A stretch of 28,045 nt of DNA, taken from the IMG/VR virus record IMGVR_UViG_3300048930_001357, positions 1 through 28,045 of that record; one strand, given 5' to 3'. Made by a program: the position numbers and the translations under genes. The stretch is from a virus. The notes beneath the pieces were generated by a model. It was not told the origin of the DNA. It ran no database searches and saw only the letters and a list, made by a program, of their open reading frames with translations. Shown one piece after another: positions 7,993-14,940 of the stretch. Numbering within the stretch: the stretch's first letter is position 1; every line of letters begins with the position of its first letter.

Positions 7993-8628
7993 CTAGCCGG
8001 TGATTATGTTGAATGCGGACGACGCCAGCTCAGGCTCGACCCGCAGCCTGCCGGCCTTGGTCCGCTGGGCAGTGCGCAGGGCCTCGAGCGCGCCGGCGAA
8101 ACCCGCGCTCCAGATGCCCATCTGCTCGTTGTCCCGAAGGTAAGGCGCGGCCTGCAGCAAGGCGCCGTAGAGGTAGGCGTCGGGGGCCTGGGCGAGCATC
8201 CAGTTGCTCGTGGCAAGGTCCGACAGGGCCGGAATGGCCTGGTAATAGGTCAGCTCAACCGCATAAGCCTTGTCGGGAAGCGGGTAGAAGCGGAACTCCG
8301 GTCCAACCAGGGCGTAGAAGCGCGGTCGCCCGGTCTCCGCGCCGTGGGCCATGCTCGCCAGCGTTTCTGGCGGCATGGGCGTGAGGTCCCAGCTGTCGGC
8401 GCCTTCCCGTCCTGTGAGCTTTATCTCCTCAAGGAAATCGGACGGCGGCAAGGCGTACGCCGCGTCGATGCTCGCGGTGTCCCGCTGCTCCATCTGGCGG
8501 ATTCGCAGAGCCCGGTTCATCTGTGCTTCGGTCAGCGCGATGAACTCGGGAATCCGGGTGGTCAGGTCGCCACGGTTCAGCCAGTTGGCGACGGCGGCTT
8601 TCAGTTCGGCATAGGTCGAGATGGCCAT
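7993..8628 (-). CDS. Phage adaptor (head-tail connector) protein
   Basis: 211 aa. The N-terminus (YAELKAAVANWLNRGDLTTRIPEFIALTEAQMNRALRIRQME) is the hallmark of the podovirus adaptor/gateway family, which binds under the portal ring and recruits tail proteins (P22 gp4 / T7 gp11 position). Further typical elements are PSDFLEEIKL, FYALVGPEFRFYPLPD, ELTYYQAIPALSD and SNWMLAQAPDAYLYGALLQAAPYL. The start at 8628 overlaps a tiny upstream reading frame's stop (TGATG), suggesting translational coupling. Location directly after the coat gene fits a connector. Confidence 0.8.
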   Translation of the reverse strand: MAISTYAELKAAVANWLNRGDLTTRIPEFIALTEAQMNRALRIRQMEQRDTASIDAAYALPPSDFLEEIKLTGREGADSWDLTPMPPETLASMAHGAETGRPRFYALVGPEFRFYPLPDKAYAVELTYYQAIPALSDLATSNWMLAQAPDAYLYGALLQAAPYLRDNEQMGIWSAGFAGALEALRTAQRTKAGRLRVEPELASSAFNIITG

Positions 8629-8678
8629 CAGGCCGCCCCGGCCGGCGCACCGCCGGCGGCGTCAAAGTTGGCGGCCAT
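8628..8678 (-). CDS. Possible 16-codon leader ORF coupled to adaptor gene
   Basis: A 16-codon frame (MAANFDAAGGAPAGAA) starts with ATG behind a GAGGGG stretch and ends in TGATG, where the last ATG is the adaptor start. The arrangement suggests ribosomes finishing the short frame could restart on the adaptor mRNA. The peptide itself looks non-functional, and chance in GC-rich DNA is possible. Confidence 0.3.
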   Translation of the reverse strand: MAANFDAAGGAPAGAA

Positions 8679-8714
8679 GGCCCCTCGCTTCGGAAGTTGT
8701 CTCGGAAGGTGAAG

Positions 8715-8734
8715 GGGCGGTCGCACGACCGCCC
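8715..8734 (-). terminator. Strong hairpin behind the coat gene
   Basis: Perfect 8-bp inverted repeat GGGCGGTC / GACCGCCC with a 4-base loop, extendable by a few pairs with one bulge, about 13 bases past the coat stop codon. There is no long T run on either side, so it may be a partial terminator or an mRNA-stabilising structure that lowers expression of the tail genes relative to the coat. Confidence 0.5.
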
Positions 8735-8746
8735 TTCCCTACGCCG

Positions 8747-9919
8747 CTAGTTGTTGGCCAAGCGGCAAGCCAGTTGCGGCCGCAGCGACTTGAACCCGTA
8801 GAGCACGTCCAGGCGGCACGGGAATTTGTCGTTGTTGATGTCGTACTGCCGCACGATCCGCATCGAGACGCCGTCGAACACCTCGCGCGCGGCGAAGTCC
8901 ACGCCGCGCGGCATCACCATGTCCGCAGTGGCGAAGGCGAAGGCCGACTTGTGATAGGCTATCGAGATCCCGTGCGGGGTCGAAGCCGTGCCCGCCACGG
9001 TGATCGCGGCGTTGTCGGCCGGCGAGCCCGAGACGTTCTGCGTCGCGCCCGAGGTGACGATCGCCGGCGAGATCGGCCAGCTCGTGGTCGTGGCCCCCGA
9101 TCCAACCACGAACTGCTGCAGGATCCCGGTCGACGCCTTGGTCTCCGGATGCACCCGGTACACCCCGGCGATGGTGAAGACGTCGCCGGCCGCGGGCGCG
9201 TTGGCGCCGGTGTCCACCGTCAGGGTCGCACCGGTCTGGCTCGCGCCGTTCACCAGATAGGCCCCGTTCGCCGCGCTGCGGGAATGCGATGGCCACAGCG
9301 TGTTCTCCATGAAGTCGAACCCAGCCGTCCGGCCCATGAAGCCTTCGCGATACTGTTTTGTCAGGGCCACCTTGTCGTTGAACAGGCCCTTCAGCGCGTC
9401 CACCAGATCGACGTTGTCCTGGGTGTTCAGGTTGCAGGTGCGGCTGGCCAGCGGGGCCAGGTTGTCCACCAGGATCTTTCGGCCCTGCAGCACCTTGGCG
9501 AAGGTGGCGGCCGAGGCCTGGTTGTTCACCTGGTTGTAGACATCCTTGTACATGCTCATGGCGTCCGCCTCGATGTTGGCGGCCAGCACGCTCATCGCCG
9601 GCTCCAGCACGCGCTCGGAGAAGTCGTCCAGCGACATGGTCAGGTCCACAGATGTGAAGTTCAGGTCCACGCCCTTCTGGGTCTGCACCTTCAGGTCGAC
9701 GCTGGTCTCCGTCGTGTCCTGAGCGGCCAGCGTGGCGCCTGTCCGCACCTGGTACTGGTTGGGCAGGCGCACCTTCAGGGTGTCGCCCACCTTGGCGCCT
9801 TGCCGCGCGAAGCTGTCGTCATACTCCCGGGTGATAGAGCCCACGAAATTGAGCTTCTGATGCAGCACGCGCAGAGCTTCGCGCGTCACCGCCGTAGGCG
9901 TGAGCAGTGTATTGGCCAT
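8747..9919 (-). CDS. Major capsid protein, P22 coat-protein-5 family
   Basis: 390 aa. It begins MANTLLTPTAVTREALRVLHQKL, continues NFVGSITREYDDSFA and GAKVGDTLKVRLPNQY, then VQTQKGVDLNFTSVDLTMSLDDFSERVLEPAMSVLA, the arrangement of P22-type coat proteins. It ends with QYDINNDKFPCRLDVLYGFKSLRPQLACRL, also typical. ATG at 9919 was chosen over an in-frame extension because it matches the family N-terminus and has AAAGG four bases upstream. The protein is slightly shorter than P22 gp5 (430 aa). A promoter with a LexA box lies ~270 bases upstream, and the scaffold gene is further upstream with a membrane-protein gene between. Confidence 0.9.
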   Translation of the reverse strand: MANTLLTPTAVTREALRVLHQKLNFVGSITREYDDSFARQGAKVGDTLKVRLPNQYQVRTGATLAAQDTTETSVDLKVQTQKGVDLNFTSVDLTMSLDDFSERVLEPAMSVLAANIEADAMSMYKDVYNQVNNQASAATFAKVLQGRKILVDNLAPLASRTCNLNTQDNVDLVDALKGLFNDKVALTKQYREGFMGRTAGFDFMENTLWPSHSRSAANGAYLVNGASQTGATLTVDTGANAPAAGDVFTIAGVYRVHPETKASTGILQQFVVGSGATTTSWPISPAIVTSGATQNVSGSPADNAAITVAGTASTPHGISIAYHKSAFAFATADMVMPRGVDFAAREVFDGVSMRIVRQYDINNDKFPCRLDVLYGFKSLRPQLACRLANN

Positions 9920-10099
9920 AAGCCTTTGATGTCCTTCTGAGAAATAAGGGCGAAAACGCCGTGCGCCGCCGCCCCGGCCGCCTGAACGGCGTGACGAGCA
10001 ACTCGGCTTGACGGCCAAGAGCGGGACCGGCGCCATCGCCGTCCCAAGTTCGTGAAAAGGAAAATCGATCTGACGCCGGCTCAACACCGGTCATCCGAC

Positions 10100-10153
10100 C
10101 TAAAAGCGGAGCGACGCTCCGGCGGTCGCAACGGCGAAAGCCGCACTCACCAC
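10100..10153 (-). CDS. Possible 17-codon SOS-leader ORF
   Basis: A frame starting GTG GTG AGT about 11 bases after the -10 box of the LexA-box promoter codes for MVSAAFAVATAGASLRF and stops inside the T run of a following hairpin. There is no Shine-Dalgarno sequence, so translation would be near-leaderless. Short frames follow the other two LexA-box promoters too, but their sequences are not clearly related. Weak evidence. Confidence 0.2.
   Translation of the reverse strand: MVSAAFAVATAGASLRF
10103..10121 (-). terminator. Small hairpin with T run after the LexA-box promoter
   Basis: On the minus strand CGGAGC-GTC-GCTCCG (6-bp stem, 3-base loop) is followed by CTTTTA. It lies ~45 bases after the presumed transcription start, where an attenuator would be expected. 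The stem is short and the T run only four bases, so it would be leaky at best. Confidence 0.35.
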
Positions 10154-10163
10154 CAATACGAAA

Positions 10164-10206
10164 ATCATACCAAACTCGCGCGGGAAGTCAAGAACATTTG
10201 GAGAAC
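10164..10206 (-). promoter_or_regulatory. LexA-box promoter upstream of the coat gene
   Basis: On the minus strand GTTC-N7-GTTC (10192-10206) is followed without a gap by TTGACT (-35, 10186-10191), a 16-base spacer and TATGAT (-10, 10164-10169). GTTC-N7-GTTC is the known alphaproteobacterial LexA operator, and its overlap with the -35 region fits SOS repression. The same GTTCTTGAC junction occurs at 13989-14009 and 25577-25597. Transcription would run left into the coat and tail genes. Best promoter match in the window. Confidence 0.7.
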
Positions 10207-10342
10207 ATCATAGGGTAGTGGCGTCTCGGTTCAGGACGCACAATCAAATCTCCGCGGCTCCTTCTGATCCCCAACACTCTCAGTGAATTTAACTAGGCTA
10301 TGACCTGCCGCAACGATCCACGCTTACTGTGACTTCAATACG

Positions 10343-10759
10343 TCAATTCCAACCTTTACCGCTCTCGACAGAAAATTTGGGCACAACAGAAATTGAATCT
10401 CTGTGCTCGAAATGACCATCGATATAGGGGTTCGCACACACCACGCAGCGCCCACGCTCATCCAAAACCTTGACGGCGTACTCAGCTCCACGGGTGGAAA
10501 ATCGATAGCGAATTTCGTCGCGATCTCGCCGACAGACCTGCACGAAATAACCGGAAGGGCTGGAAACCTGAATCGTCTTGCCGTTGGATTTCGACACGTC
10601 TGCGCCAGAGATCGTCAACGCCACACGAGGCAACGATGCATTGGTTCGGCCGGCGAATAATATTCCAAGAGAAAATGCGACGATGGTAATCACCGACAAA
10701 ATCATTACGCCCCAAATACTCGTTATACTCAACTGGCTGTCGTCCTGCTCACCGCGCAT
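10343..10759 (-). CDS. Single-pass membrane protein, cargo gene between scaffold and coat
   Basis: 138 aa from the ATG at 10759, chosen because a GGGA box lies seven bases upstream; a longer frame would overlap the scaffold gene. A short polar N-terminus is followed by one membrane segment (about residues 15-40, WGVMILSVITIVAFSLGILFA) and a C-terminal domain rich in strands with three cysteines (VQVCRRDR, GRCVVCANPYID). With the inside/outside charge pattern the domain should be periplasmic. The gene is AT-richer than scaffold and coat, which are normally adjacent, so it looks like an inserted moron. No family recognised; an immunity or superinfection-exclusion role is possible. Confidence 0.65.
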   Translation of the reverse strand: MRGEQDDSQLSITSIWGVMILSVITIVAFSLGILFAGRTNASLPRVALTISGADVSKSNGKTIQVSSPSGYFVQVCRRDRDEIRYRFSTRGAEYAVKVLDERGRCVVCANPYIDGHFEHRDSISVVPKFSVESGKGWN

Positions 10760-10800
10760 CCTTGTATCCCGCCTTCGAGAATAAGTACGGAATTCGCGAG

Positions 10801-11598
10801 CTACGCTAGCCGGCGCATCTGCTCGTTTCTCCGGCGCATCCACTCAGCAGTGCCCAATTCGTCGCGTGCGGCGCCCAGACCCGACCCGGCCCCAGACACC
10901 TGCGCGGCCGGACGAACCGCCTGCATCTGCGCCGCTGACTTGGCCGCCTTCTGCTGCTCATGCAGCTGATCGCCGGCATAGGCGCGGTGAAGGATTTTCC
11001 ATAGCCGCGCGTCCGCGACCTCGCGGAGTTCGTCGATCGTCACGCCAAAGGCCGCGGCATATTCCACGAGCTTGCCCGCAACCTCAGGCGACCAAGCCTC
11101 GATCTCCTTGGTGAGCGTTTGCCCCGTCTCGGCCATGCGCGCGGCGAGCTCTTGTTCGGCAGCCCTCTGCGCCCGGCCGTTCTCCTCCTGCAGGGCAGCG
11201 ACATAGTGCTGCCGAGCCTCAAGGAACCCCTGAAACTCCTGCCAGAGAGCTTGCGCGTCCTCGGGGCTCTCGTTGGCGTAAGCCTCCCAATCGACGCCCT
11301 GGAACGACTCGATCTGGGCGTCGAACGCCGCCAGATGGAGGCGGATCTGCATGGTGGATTCAGCCAAGGCCTCGCGTTCTGCCAAGCTACGCCGCCCCTG
11401 ATCGAGCTTGCCCTTGTGCTCCATCAGCTCTGCGAGTTGACGTTCATGATCGACACTCTGGAGGACCCGATCCCTTAGGACCTTGGGGATCCGGTAGAAC
11501 TGGCCTTCATGTTCGATCTCCTCAAGGCCGTCGGAATCTTCCGCCACCGGATCGCCCTCAGGAGCGAATGAGCCTCGTCCATCCAATTCAAATTCCAT
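10801..11598 (-). CDS. Capsid scaffolding protein
   Basis: 265 aa, acidic N-terminus (DPVAEDSDGLEEIEHEGQFYRIPKVLRDRVLQS), a long charged coiled-coil-like middle (RQLAELMEHKGKLDQGRRSLAEREALAE, LEARQHYVAALQEENGRAQRAAEQELAARMAE) and a basic C-terminus ending EWMRRRNEQMRRLA. This is the usual scaffold plan: a helical body with a basic C-terminal helix that binds coat protein (P22 gp8 has 303 aa). It lies upstream of the coat gene, as in most tailed phages, but separated from it by a membrane-protein cargo gene. Assigned from architecture and position. Confidence 0.75.
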   Translation of the reverse strand: MEFELDGRGSFAPEGDPVAEDSDGLEEIEHEGQFYRIPKVLRDRVLQSVDHERQLAELMEHKGKLDQGRRSLAEREALAESTMQIRLHLAAFDAQIESFQGVDWEAYANESPEDAQALWQEFQGFLEARQHYVAALQEENGRAQRAAEQELAARMAETGQTLTKEIEAWSPEVAGKLVEYAAAFGVTIDELREVADARLWKILHRAYAGDQLHEQQKAAKSAAQMQAVRPAAQVSGAGSGLGAARDELGTAEWMRRRNEQMRRLA

Positions 11599-11652
11599 TT
11601 GATTATCCGTCTAATTCGCTACGAGCAAAAATTATACATTTCTTATAGTCGT

Positions 11653-12033
11653 TCAATACAATTCAAATACCTTCTTAATCCACCTCCAAGGAGTCGTTTT
11701 CTTGTCAGTATAGTCCCTCATTCCGTCCAGATCGGGAGCTATGGAACTCGATATATCTAATCCCATTTTTATCCAATCGTGATACTCCTCCAATCGCTTT
11801 ACGATCAATCGCACTCTAACCTCATCGTCCAGCCTTGGCCCTCCTCGCACCCCCACGACGCTTTGATCCATATAGAAGGTACGAGAGTATGGAGCGGCCA
11901 GATACTCATAGGAGAGATAAACACTCCCATGCTCATCAACATATTCGACTGATCCGCCTCGCAAGCTGCCGCGACGATCGATAAAACTGAATCCCTCATC
12001 GCTGTCTATTCTACCGCGACCACGCGTCAGCAT
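11653..12033 (-). CDS. Putative immunity protein for the cyclase-like toxin
   Basis: 126 aa from the ATG at 12033, preceded by AGGGGA at ideal spacing and 23 bases after the toxin stop; the in-frame extension upstream lies inside the toxin gene and lacks a better signal. The N-terminal half is beta-rich (GRGRIDSDEGFSFIDRRGSL, GSVEYVDEHGSVYLSYEYLAAP) and the C-terminal half helical with aromatic residues (KRLEEYHDWIKMGLDIS, PWRWIKKVFELY). No signal or membrane segment, so it should be cytoplasmic, where an NAD-directed toxin would need neutralising. AT-rich relative to neighbours. The immunity role rests on position, size and the adjacent toxin; no family was recognised. Confidence 0.6.
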   Translation of the reverse strand: MLTRGRGRIDSDEGFSFIDRRGSLRGGSVEYVDEHGSVYLSYEYLAAPYSRTFYMDQSVVGVRGGPRLDDEVRVRLIVKRLEEYHDWIKMGLDISSSIAPDLDGMRDYTDKKTTPWRWIKKVFELY

Positions 12034-12056
12034 CGCATTCCCCTGGCTGGCCTTCG

Positions 12057-13301
12057 TCAGTTCCTGATCCGATGCTCGGTGATCCGATTCTTGGGCAAGA
12101 TCACCGGACGTTCGACCGTCTCCCAAATGTTGCTTGGCCTCAACCTTGTCCCGAGAAATACGTCGAGAGGGCCCTCCGCACCCTGCGCGAAGGACAGCGA
12201 AGCCAGCTTGAAAGGCCTCGTCATCACCTTTCGAGCTATGTCCGTACTGAACTTTTGTTCAATAAGATCGTAGGTCTTCGCTAGCGCACGTCCTGGAATG
12301 GTTTGTTCAAGAGTCACCCCGTGGTTCGCACGGGCAAAGCTGGCCGCCGCAGGCTTTACGATCTCGTCACCTCCGGACCAGAACACCCTCCCAGTTGTCG
12401 GCGCCGCGATCCCATGCATTCTGCCCACGCCGACCATGCCGCCCGCGATCCGCGCGGGCGTCTCCCACCGCGTCCCCTTGGTCACCTGCCCTGCCGTTTC
12501 CGATGCGAGAGCCGGCACAGCGACCGCGGCGAACTTTAACGGAACACCACCTGGCGTAAGAGCGTTCGGTGCGAATTCGCCGATCGTCCGAGCGTATTCC
12601 CCCACGACGGTCTTGGGCTTGTAGGCGCCTGCCTCTTGCACCTGCCGAGGAAGCGCATCCCGAATTTCATCTGACGTCCTGAGTTGGCCCAGCGTTGGAA
12701 AGACAGGGGCGAGAACCGCGGACGCCCGCTTCCTGAACTCAGGCTCGCCTTGGCGAGTCCTTTCGGCTTGCTGAGGCGTCATGAGCCCCACCTTCTGGGC
12801 GGCGTCGATCGCCTTGTTGGATACGAACGATTGGACGTCGCCTGGCATGCCGGCCAACCCGGTGATTCCGGAAACCCACCCTGCCGGTACGGCCTTAAGG
12901 ACGTCCCGTCCCACCGGCGTCTTGGCGACGATGGAAAGCGCGGGACTAATTGACGTCGCCGTCTCTCCTGCCGCGCGCCGGCCCGCTGCGCCAGCTTCCT
13001 GCAGCAGCGCTTTCAAGGGCTTCGGCTTGGCGGGCGCGTCCGCTGTCAACGCAGGCCTGCGCGGTTGCACCGGCGCGACTTGAGGCCGACGCGCGCCACC
13101 ACCTCGTGCCGCAGGTGGCGTCAAGACTCCGTCGATGAGGCTCTCGGCCCTCGAAACCAAAGGATCGGCCCATCGCGGCAGTAGGACCGCGCCCGGCATC
13201 GGAATGCCGAAAATCGTTGGCGCCGCCTTGGGCTCAGAGCTTCGCTGACCCGATACCCGGCTGGATTGCGGCCCGCTCAAAACCCCACCCCCGCGGCGCA
13301 A
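12057..13301 (-). CDS. Polymorphic-toxin-like protein with C-terminal ADP-ribosyl-cyclase (CD38-like) domain
   Basis: 414 aa from a TTG at 13301; the start is uncertain (TTG at 13280 or the ATG at 13199 are alternatives). Residues about 1-110 are Pro/Ala/Arg-rich and disordered. Residues about 115-295 resemble phage internal-virion proteins (TVVGEYARTIGEFAPNALTPGG, LASETAGQVTKGTRWETPARIAGG). The last ~110 residues align by eye with the CD38/ADP-ribosyl cyclase fold: VFWSGG (W308, cf. CD38 W125), TLEQT (E332, cf. E146), SFAQGAEGPLDVFLG (cf. RFAEAACDVVHVMLNG) and ETVERP (E397, cf. catalytic E226). The position of CD38 W189 is Phe364. Such domains (Tox-ARC) occur in bacterial polymorphic toxins and act on NAD. 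The downstream gene is a likely immunity partner. Delivery with the virion is inference. Confidence 0.65.
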   Translation of the reverse strand: MRRGGGVLSGPQSSRVSGQRSSEPKAAPTIFGIPMPGAVLLPRWADPLVSRAESLIDGVLTPPAARGGGARRPQVAPVQPRRPALTADAPAKPKPLKALLQEAGAAGRRAAGETATSISPALSIVAKTPVGRDVLKAVPAGWVSGITGLAGMPGDVQSFVSNKAIDAAQKVGLMTPQQAERTRQGEPEFRKRASAVLAPVFPTLGQLRTSDEIRDALPRQVQEAGAYKPKTVVGEYARTIGEFAPNALTPGGVPLKFAAVAVPALASETAGQVTKGTRWETPARIAGGMVGVGRMHGIAAPTTGRVFWSGGDEIVKPAAASFARANHGVTLEQTIPGRALAKTYDLIEQKFSTDIARKVMTRPFKLASLSFAQGAEGPLDVFLGTRLRPSNIWETVERPVILPKNRITEHRIRN

Positions 13302-13521
13302 TTGACGACAATCCGGTTAGGACTCTGCATGACCCATCCATCTGTTCGAAACTTGAGAAACGAAACTATCGCCAGGAATACGGCGTGCTCCATGTGCCGA
13401 CCTGACCGGTGCCCGTACAACCGCTAGGCGCGGGCCGGAAAGCCCAGTCTCAGGACGCGAGCGCGCCCTTGCCTCATTGCGGTACGCGGTCCACGGGAAC
13501 GAAAAGGGAACTTGGACTTCA
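13302..13521. other. Divergent intergenic region between toxin and rightward membrane gene
   Basis: 220 bases separate the leftward toxin gene from the rightward gene at 13522. I see GTTTCGTTTC-type repeats near 13358-13376, but no clear -35/-10 pair and no convincing gene. It probably holds promoters for one or both flanking genes. Confidence 0.35.
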
Positions 13522-13927
13522 ATGAAGTATTTGTTTGCGCCCCTCGCCCTGGTCGCCATTGGGCTCTCGTCCATCGGCTACCTGCAGTTTTTCTTCACCA
13601 CCGAGAAGTCATCAGATCTCTTCGCGAATATCCTGATCTTCGGCGGCATTCCCGCCTATCTGTTGGGATGCCTTTGGACCGTACGGAATATCGGGCGGTA
13701 TTTTTTCGGCCTCAGGTTTCCGCGTAAGGGCGTTGCTGACTGTTCTGGCAGCAGCGCTCGGCCTTCCGCAGATCGCACTTGCGGTTGGGTTTCTCATTCT
13801 TGTCGAAGATGTTGAATGGATGGCGGCGCCGATCGCATTGCCGCCAGGGATCGTCGCGCTGCCCTTCTTGGCTATGACAATCTATCGACTCTGGGTCCGA
13901 CGTTCAGAAACACCCGAGGCCACCTAA
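13522..13927 (+). pseudogene. Frameshifted small membrane protein gene
   Basis: Starts with ATG behind AGGGAA. The first part (MKYLFAPLALVAIGLSSIGYL, then FANILIFGGIPAYLLGCLW) has two membrane segments, but the frame then enters low-quality sequence and stops at 13815. The next frame continues from the same point with two more hydrophobic segments (LLTVLAAALGLPQIALAVGFLILV and APIALPPGIVALPFLAMTIYRLW) and ends at 13927. The change falls at a run of six T (13701-13706); with five T the gene would read as one 134-codon, four-segment membrane protein. A slipped-strand insertion is the simplest cause; programmed frameshifting is less likely. It is on the strand opposite to the phage operon, like the two cargo genes at 17874-19177. 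Function unknown. Confidence 0.6.
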
Positions 13928-13959
13928 GGGCCAACGCGCCGAGACAGTCTCTCGATCAC
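13924..13959 (-). CDS. Possible 11-codon ORF after LexA-box promoter
   Basis: GTG-started frame coding MIERLSRRVGP, beginning seven bases beyond the -10 box, about where transcription should start, so it would be leaderless. Its stop overlaps the end of the opposite-strand gene. Evidence is weak; listed because short frames follow all three LexA-box promoters. Confidence 0.15.
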   Translation of the reverse strand: MIERLSRRVGP

Positions 13960-13965
13960 GCAGGC

Positions 13966-14009
13966 AGTGTCTCAGAAACACGCGCAGTTGTCAAGAACAA
14001 AACACGAAC
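13966..14009 (-). promoter_or_regulatory. LexA-box promoter beside lysis and toxin modules
   Basis: On the minus strand GTTC-N7-GTTC (13995-14009) runs directly into TTGACA (-35, 13989-13994), then a 17-base spacer and GACACT (-10, 13966-13971). The -10 sequence is identical to that at 25554-25559. The site lies 20 bases beyond the DUF1353 gene's stop. Transcription would go left, antisense to the frameshifted gene, then into the toxin and immunity genes. LexA control is inferred from the known alphaproteobacterial operator. Confidence 0.65.
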
Positions 14010-14029
14010 ATCTATCGTCTGACACGTGG

Positions 14030-14407
14030 CTATTCGCCATACCCCTTCCCGCCAAACACCCGCACGGCCCCATGCATCAACGATCGCTTCCACTGCGGCA
14101 CGCCCAGCACGCCCATCGCCTCGTAGAACACCGCGTCGCAGTCTTCGCGGGGCCGCAGTCGGTTGGCGTACAGATAGTCGTGCACCACCGCCGCCTTGGC
14201 CCACGGCCCCAGCGCCGGGAAGATTCTCCGGAACAGCCACGGCACGCTGGCGAAGTCGGTCTCGAAGTCCCGCGGCACGATCACGACATCCGCCGATCCT
14301 TCCCCGCCCACGAAGTAACTGAACGGCTCGAGCAGCCGCGCCAGCGTGCGGCCCTCCCGCTCCCGCTGGGTGATCTCCACGCGCAACGGGGCCGTGAACG
14401 AGCTCAT
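14030..14407 (-). CDS. DUF1353-family phage protein of the lysis cassette
   Basis: 125 aa. ATG at 14407 overlaps the lipoprotein stop as ATGA, which fixes the start. Diagnostic segments are LEPFSYFVG, VPRDFETDFASVPWLFRRIFP, KAAVVHDYLY and DAVFYEAMGVLGVPQWKRSLMHGAVRVFG, the pattern of DUF1353, a small phage protein usually encoded next to endolysin and holin genes. The conserved acidic/His residues (DFETDFAS, VHDYLY) suggest metal or substrate binding, but no activity is established as far as I know. Last gene of the cassette. Confidence 0.8.
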   Translation of the reverse strand: MSSFTAPLRVEITQREREGRTLARLLEPFSYFVGGEGSADVVIVPRDFETDFASVPWLFRRIFPALGPWAKAAVVHDYLYANRLRPREDCDAVFYEAMGVLGVPQWKRSLMHGAVRVFGGKGYGE

Positions 14408-14631
14408 GGCTGCGCCCCATGCGCGCCCGTGGTCGCCGTCGCCGTGCCCGCCGGGCACGCGATCAGCTGCGTCCCGCCGGTCACGGCGTTGCGCAGGGCT
14501 TGCTTCCCCTCCTCGGTGATCGCCGTGCAATAGACGCCCTGCGCGATCTGGACGGCCAGGCCGATCTGGCCGGTCGTGGAGCAGCCGGCGAGCGCGCAGC
14601 CCAGCGCGGCCGCCAAGAGCGGGTGTTTCAT
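14404..14631 (-). CDS. Small phage lipoprotein, possible outer spanin-like component
   Basis: 75 aa with an N-terminal hydrophobic segment ending in a lipobox (LAGC at about residues 14-17), so the mature protein would be a lipid-anchored ~59-residue peptide. Its position just after the holin and endolysin genes is where Rz1-type outer spanins are found. However, it is not proline-rich like Rz1 and no partner inner spanin is obvious, apart perhaps from the coiled-coil membrane protein at 15491. Two cysteines (VYCTAI, LIACPA) could form a disulphide. The spanin role is a guess. Confidence 0.65.
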   Translation of the reverse strand: MKHPLLAAALGCALAGCSTTGQIGLAVQIAQGVYCTAITEEGKQALRNAVTGGTQLIACPAGTATATTGAHGAQP

Positions 14632-14652
14632 CTCGAAGTCTCCAAATGGGGG

Positions 14653-14940
14653 TCAGGCGCGCGGCGGCGCCGGGATCTCGAAGCCGGCCTCGGCCGGTGC
14701 CGCCGCGCGGGCCGCCAGGGCCTCGGTCGCGCGGTGGATGGTCTGGTTCTTCTCACCCGAGTCCTGGGTGGAATTGATCAGATAGGCGATGGCGTCGCTG
14801 CCCTTGGCCGTGAACCACCCCAGGACGATCAGCACATAGTCCTTGGCCTCAGCCGGCACCCGGTGGAACAGAAACAGCGGCAAACTGGCCATCAAGGTCG
14901 CGATCAACAGGAAGATCACGATGCTGCGGGTCCGGGTCAC
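14653..14940 (-). CDS. Holin family protein
   Basis: 95 aa. Basic N-terminus (MTRTRSIV), a first membrane segment (IFLLIATLMASLPLFLF), a second segment (DYVLIVLGWFTAKGSDAIAYLI) and a charged C-terminus with NSTQDSGEKNQTIHRA. The second-segment/tail signature resembles holins and holin-like proteins found with GH108 endolysins. ATG overlaps the endolysin stop (ATGA). It would form membrane lesions that release the muramidase. The Ala/Pro-rich tail probably stays in the cytoplasm. Confidence 0.7.
   Translation of the reverse strand: MTRTRSIVIFLLIATLMASLPLFLFHRVPAEAKDYVLIVLGWFTAKGSDAIAYLINSTQDSGEKNQTIHRATEALAARAAAPAEAGFEIPAPPRA

Larger units (their letters stand above)
9920..10163. other. Long leader region upstream of the coat gene
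   Basis: About 240 bases separate the LexA-box promoter from the coat start. Within it I see a 17-codon frame, a hairpin followed by TTTT (10103-10121) and otherwise GC-rich sequence with no convincing gene on either strand. It may act as a regulated 5' leader, or only as a spacer left by insertion of the upstream membrane-protein gene. Confidence 0.4.

Noticed and set aside
8621-9940. Long plus-strand frame opposite the coat gene
   Set aside because: It is antisense to the clear major capsid gene; its His/Arg/Val-rich translation is a GC-bias artefact.
11641-11700. AT-rich sequence near the end of the immunity candidate as a promoter or origin
   Set aside because: It is simply the AT-rich 3' end of the coding region; no -35/-10 pair or iterons are visible.
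13317-13574. Minus-strand frame upstream of the toxin gene as an N-terminal extension
   Set aside because: It is in another frame, ends before the toxin start and has no domain. It overlaps the start of the rightward membrane gene.
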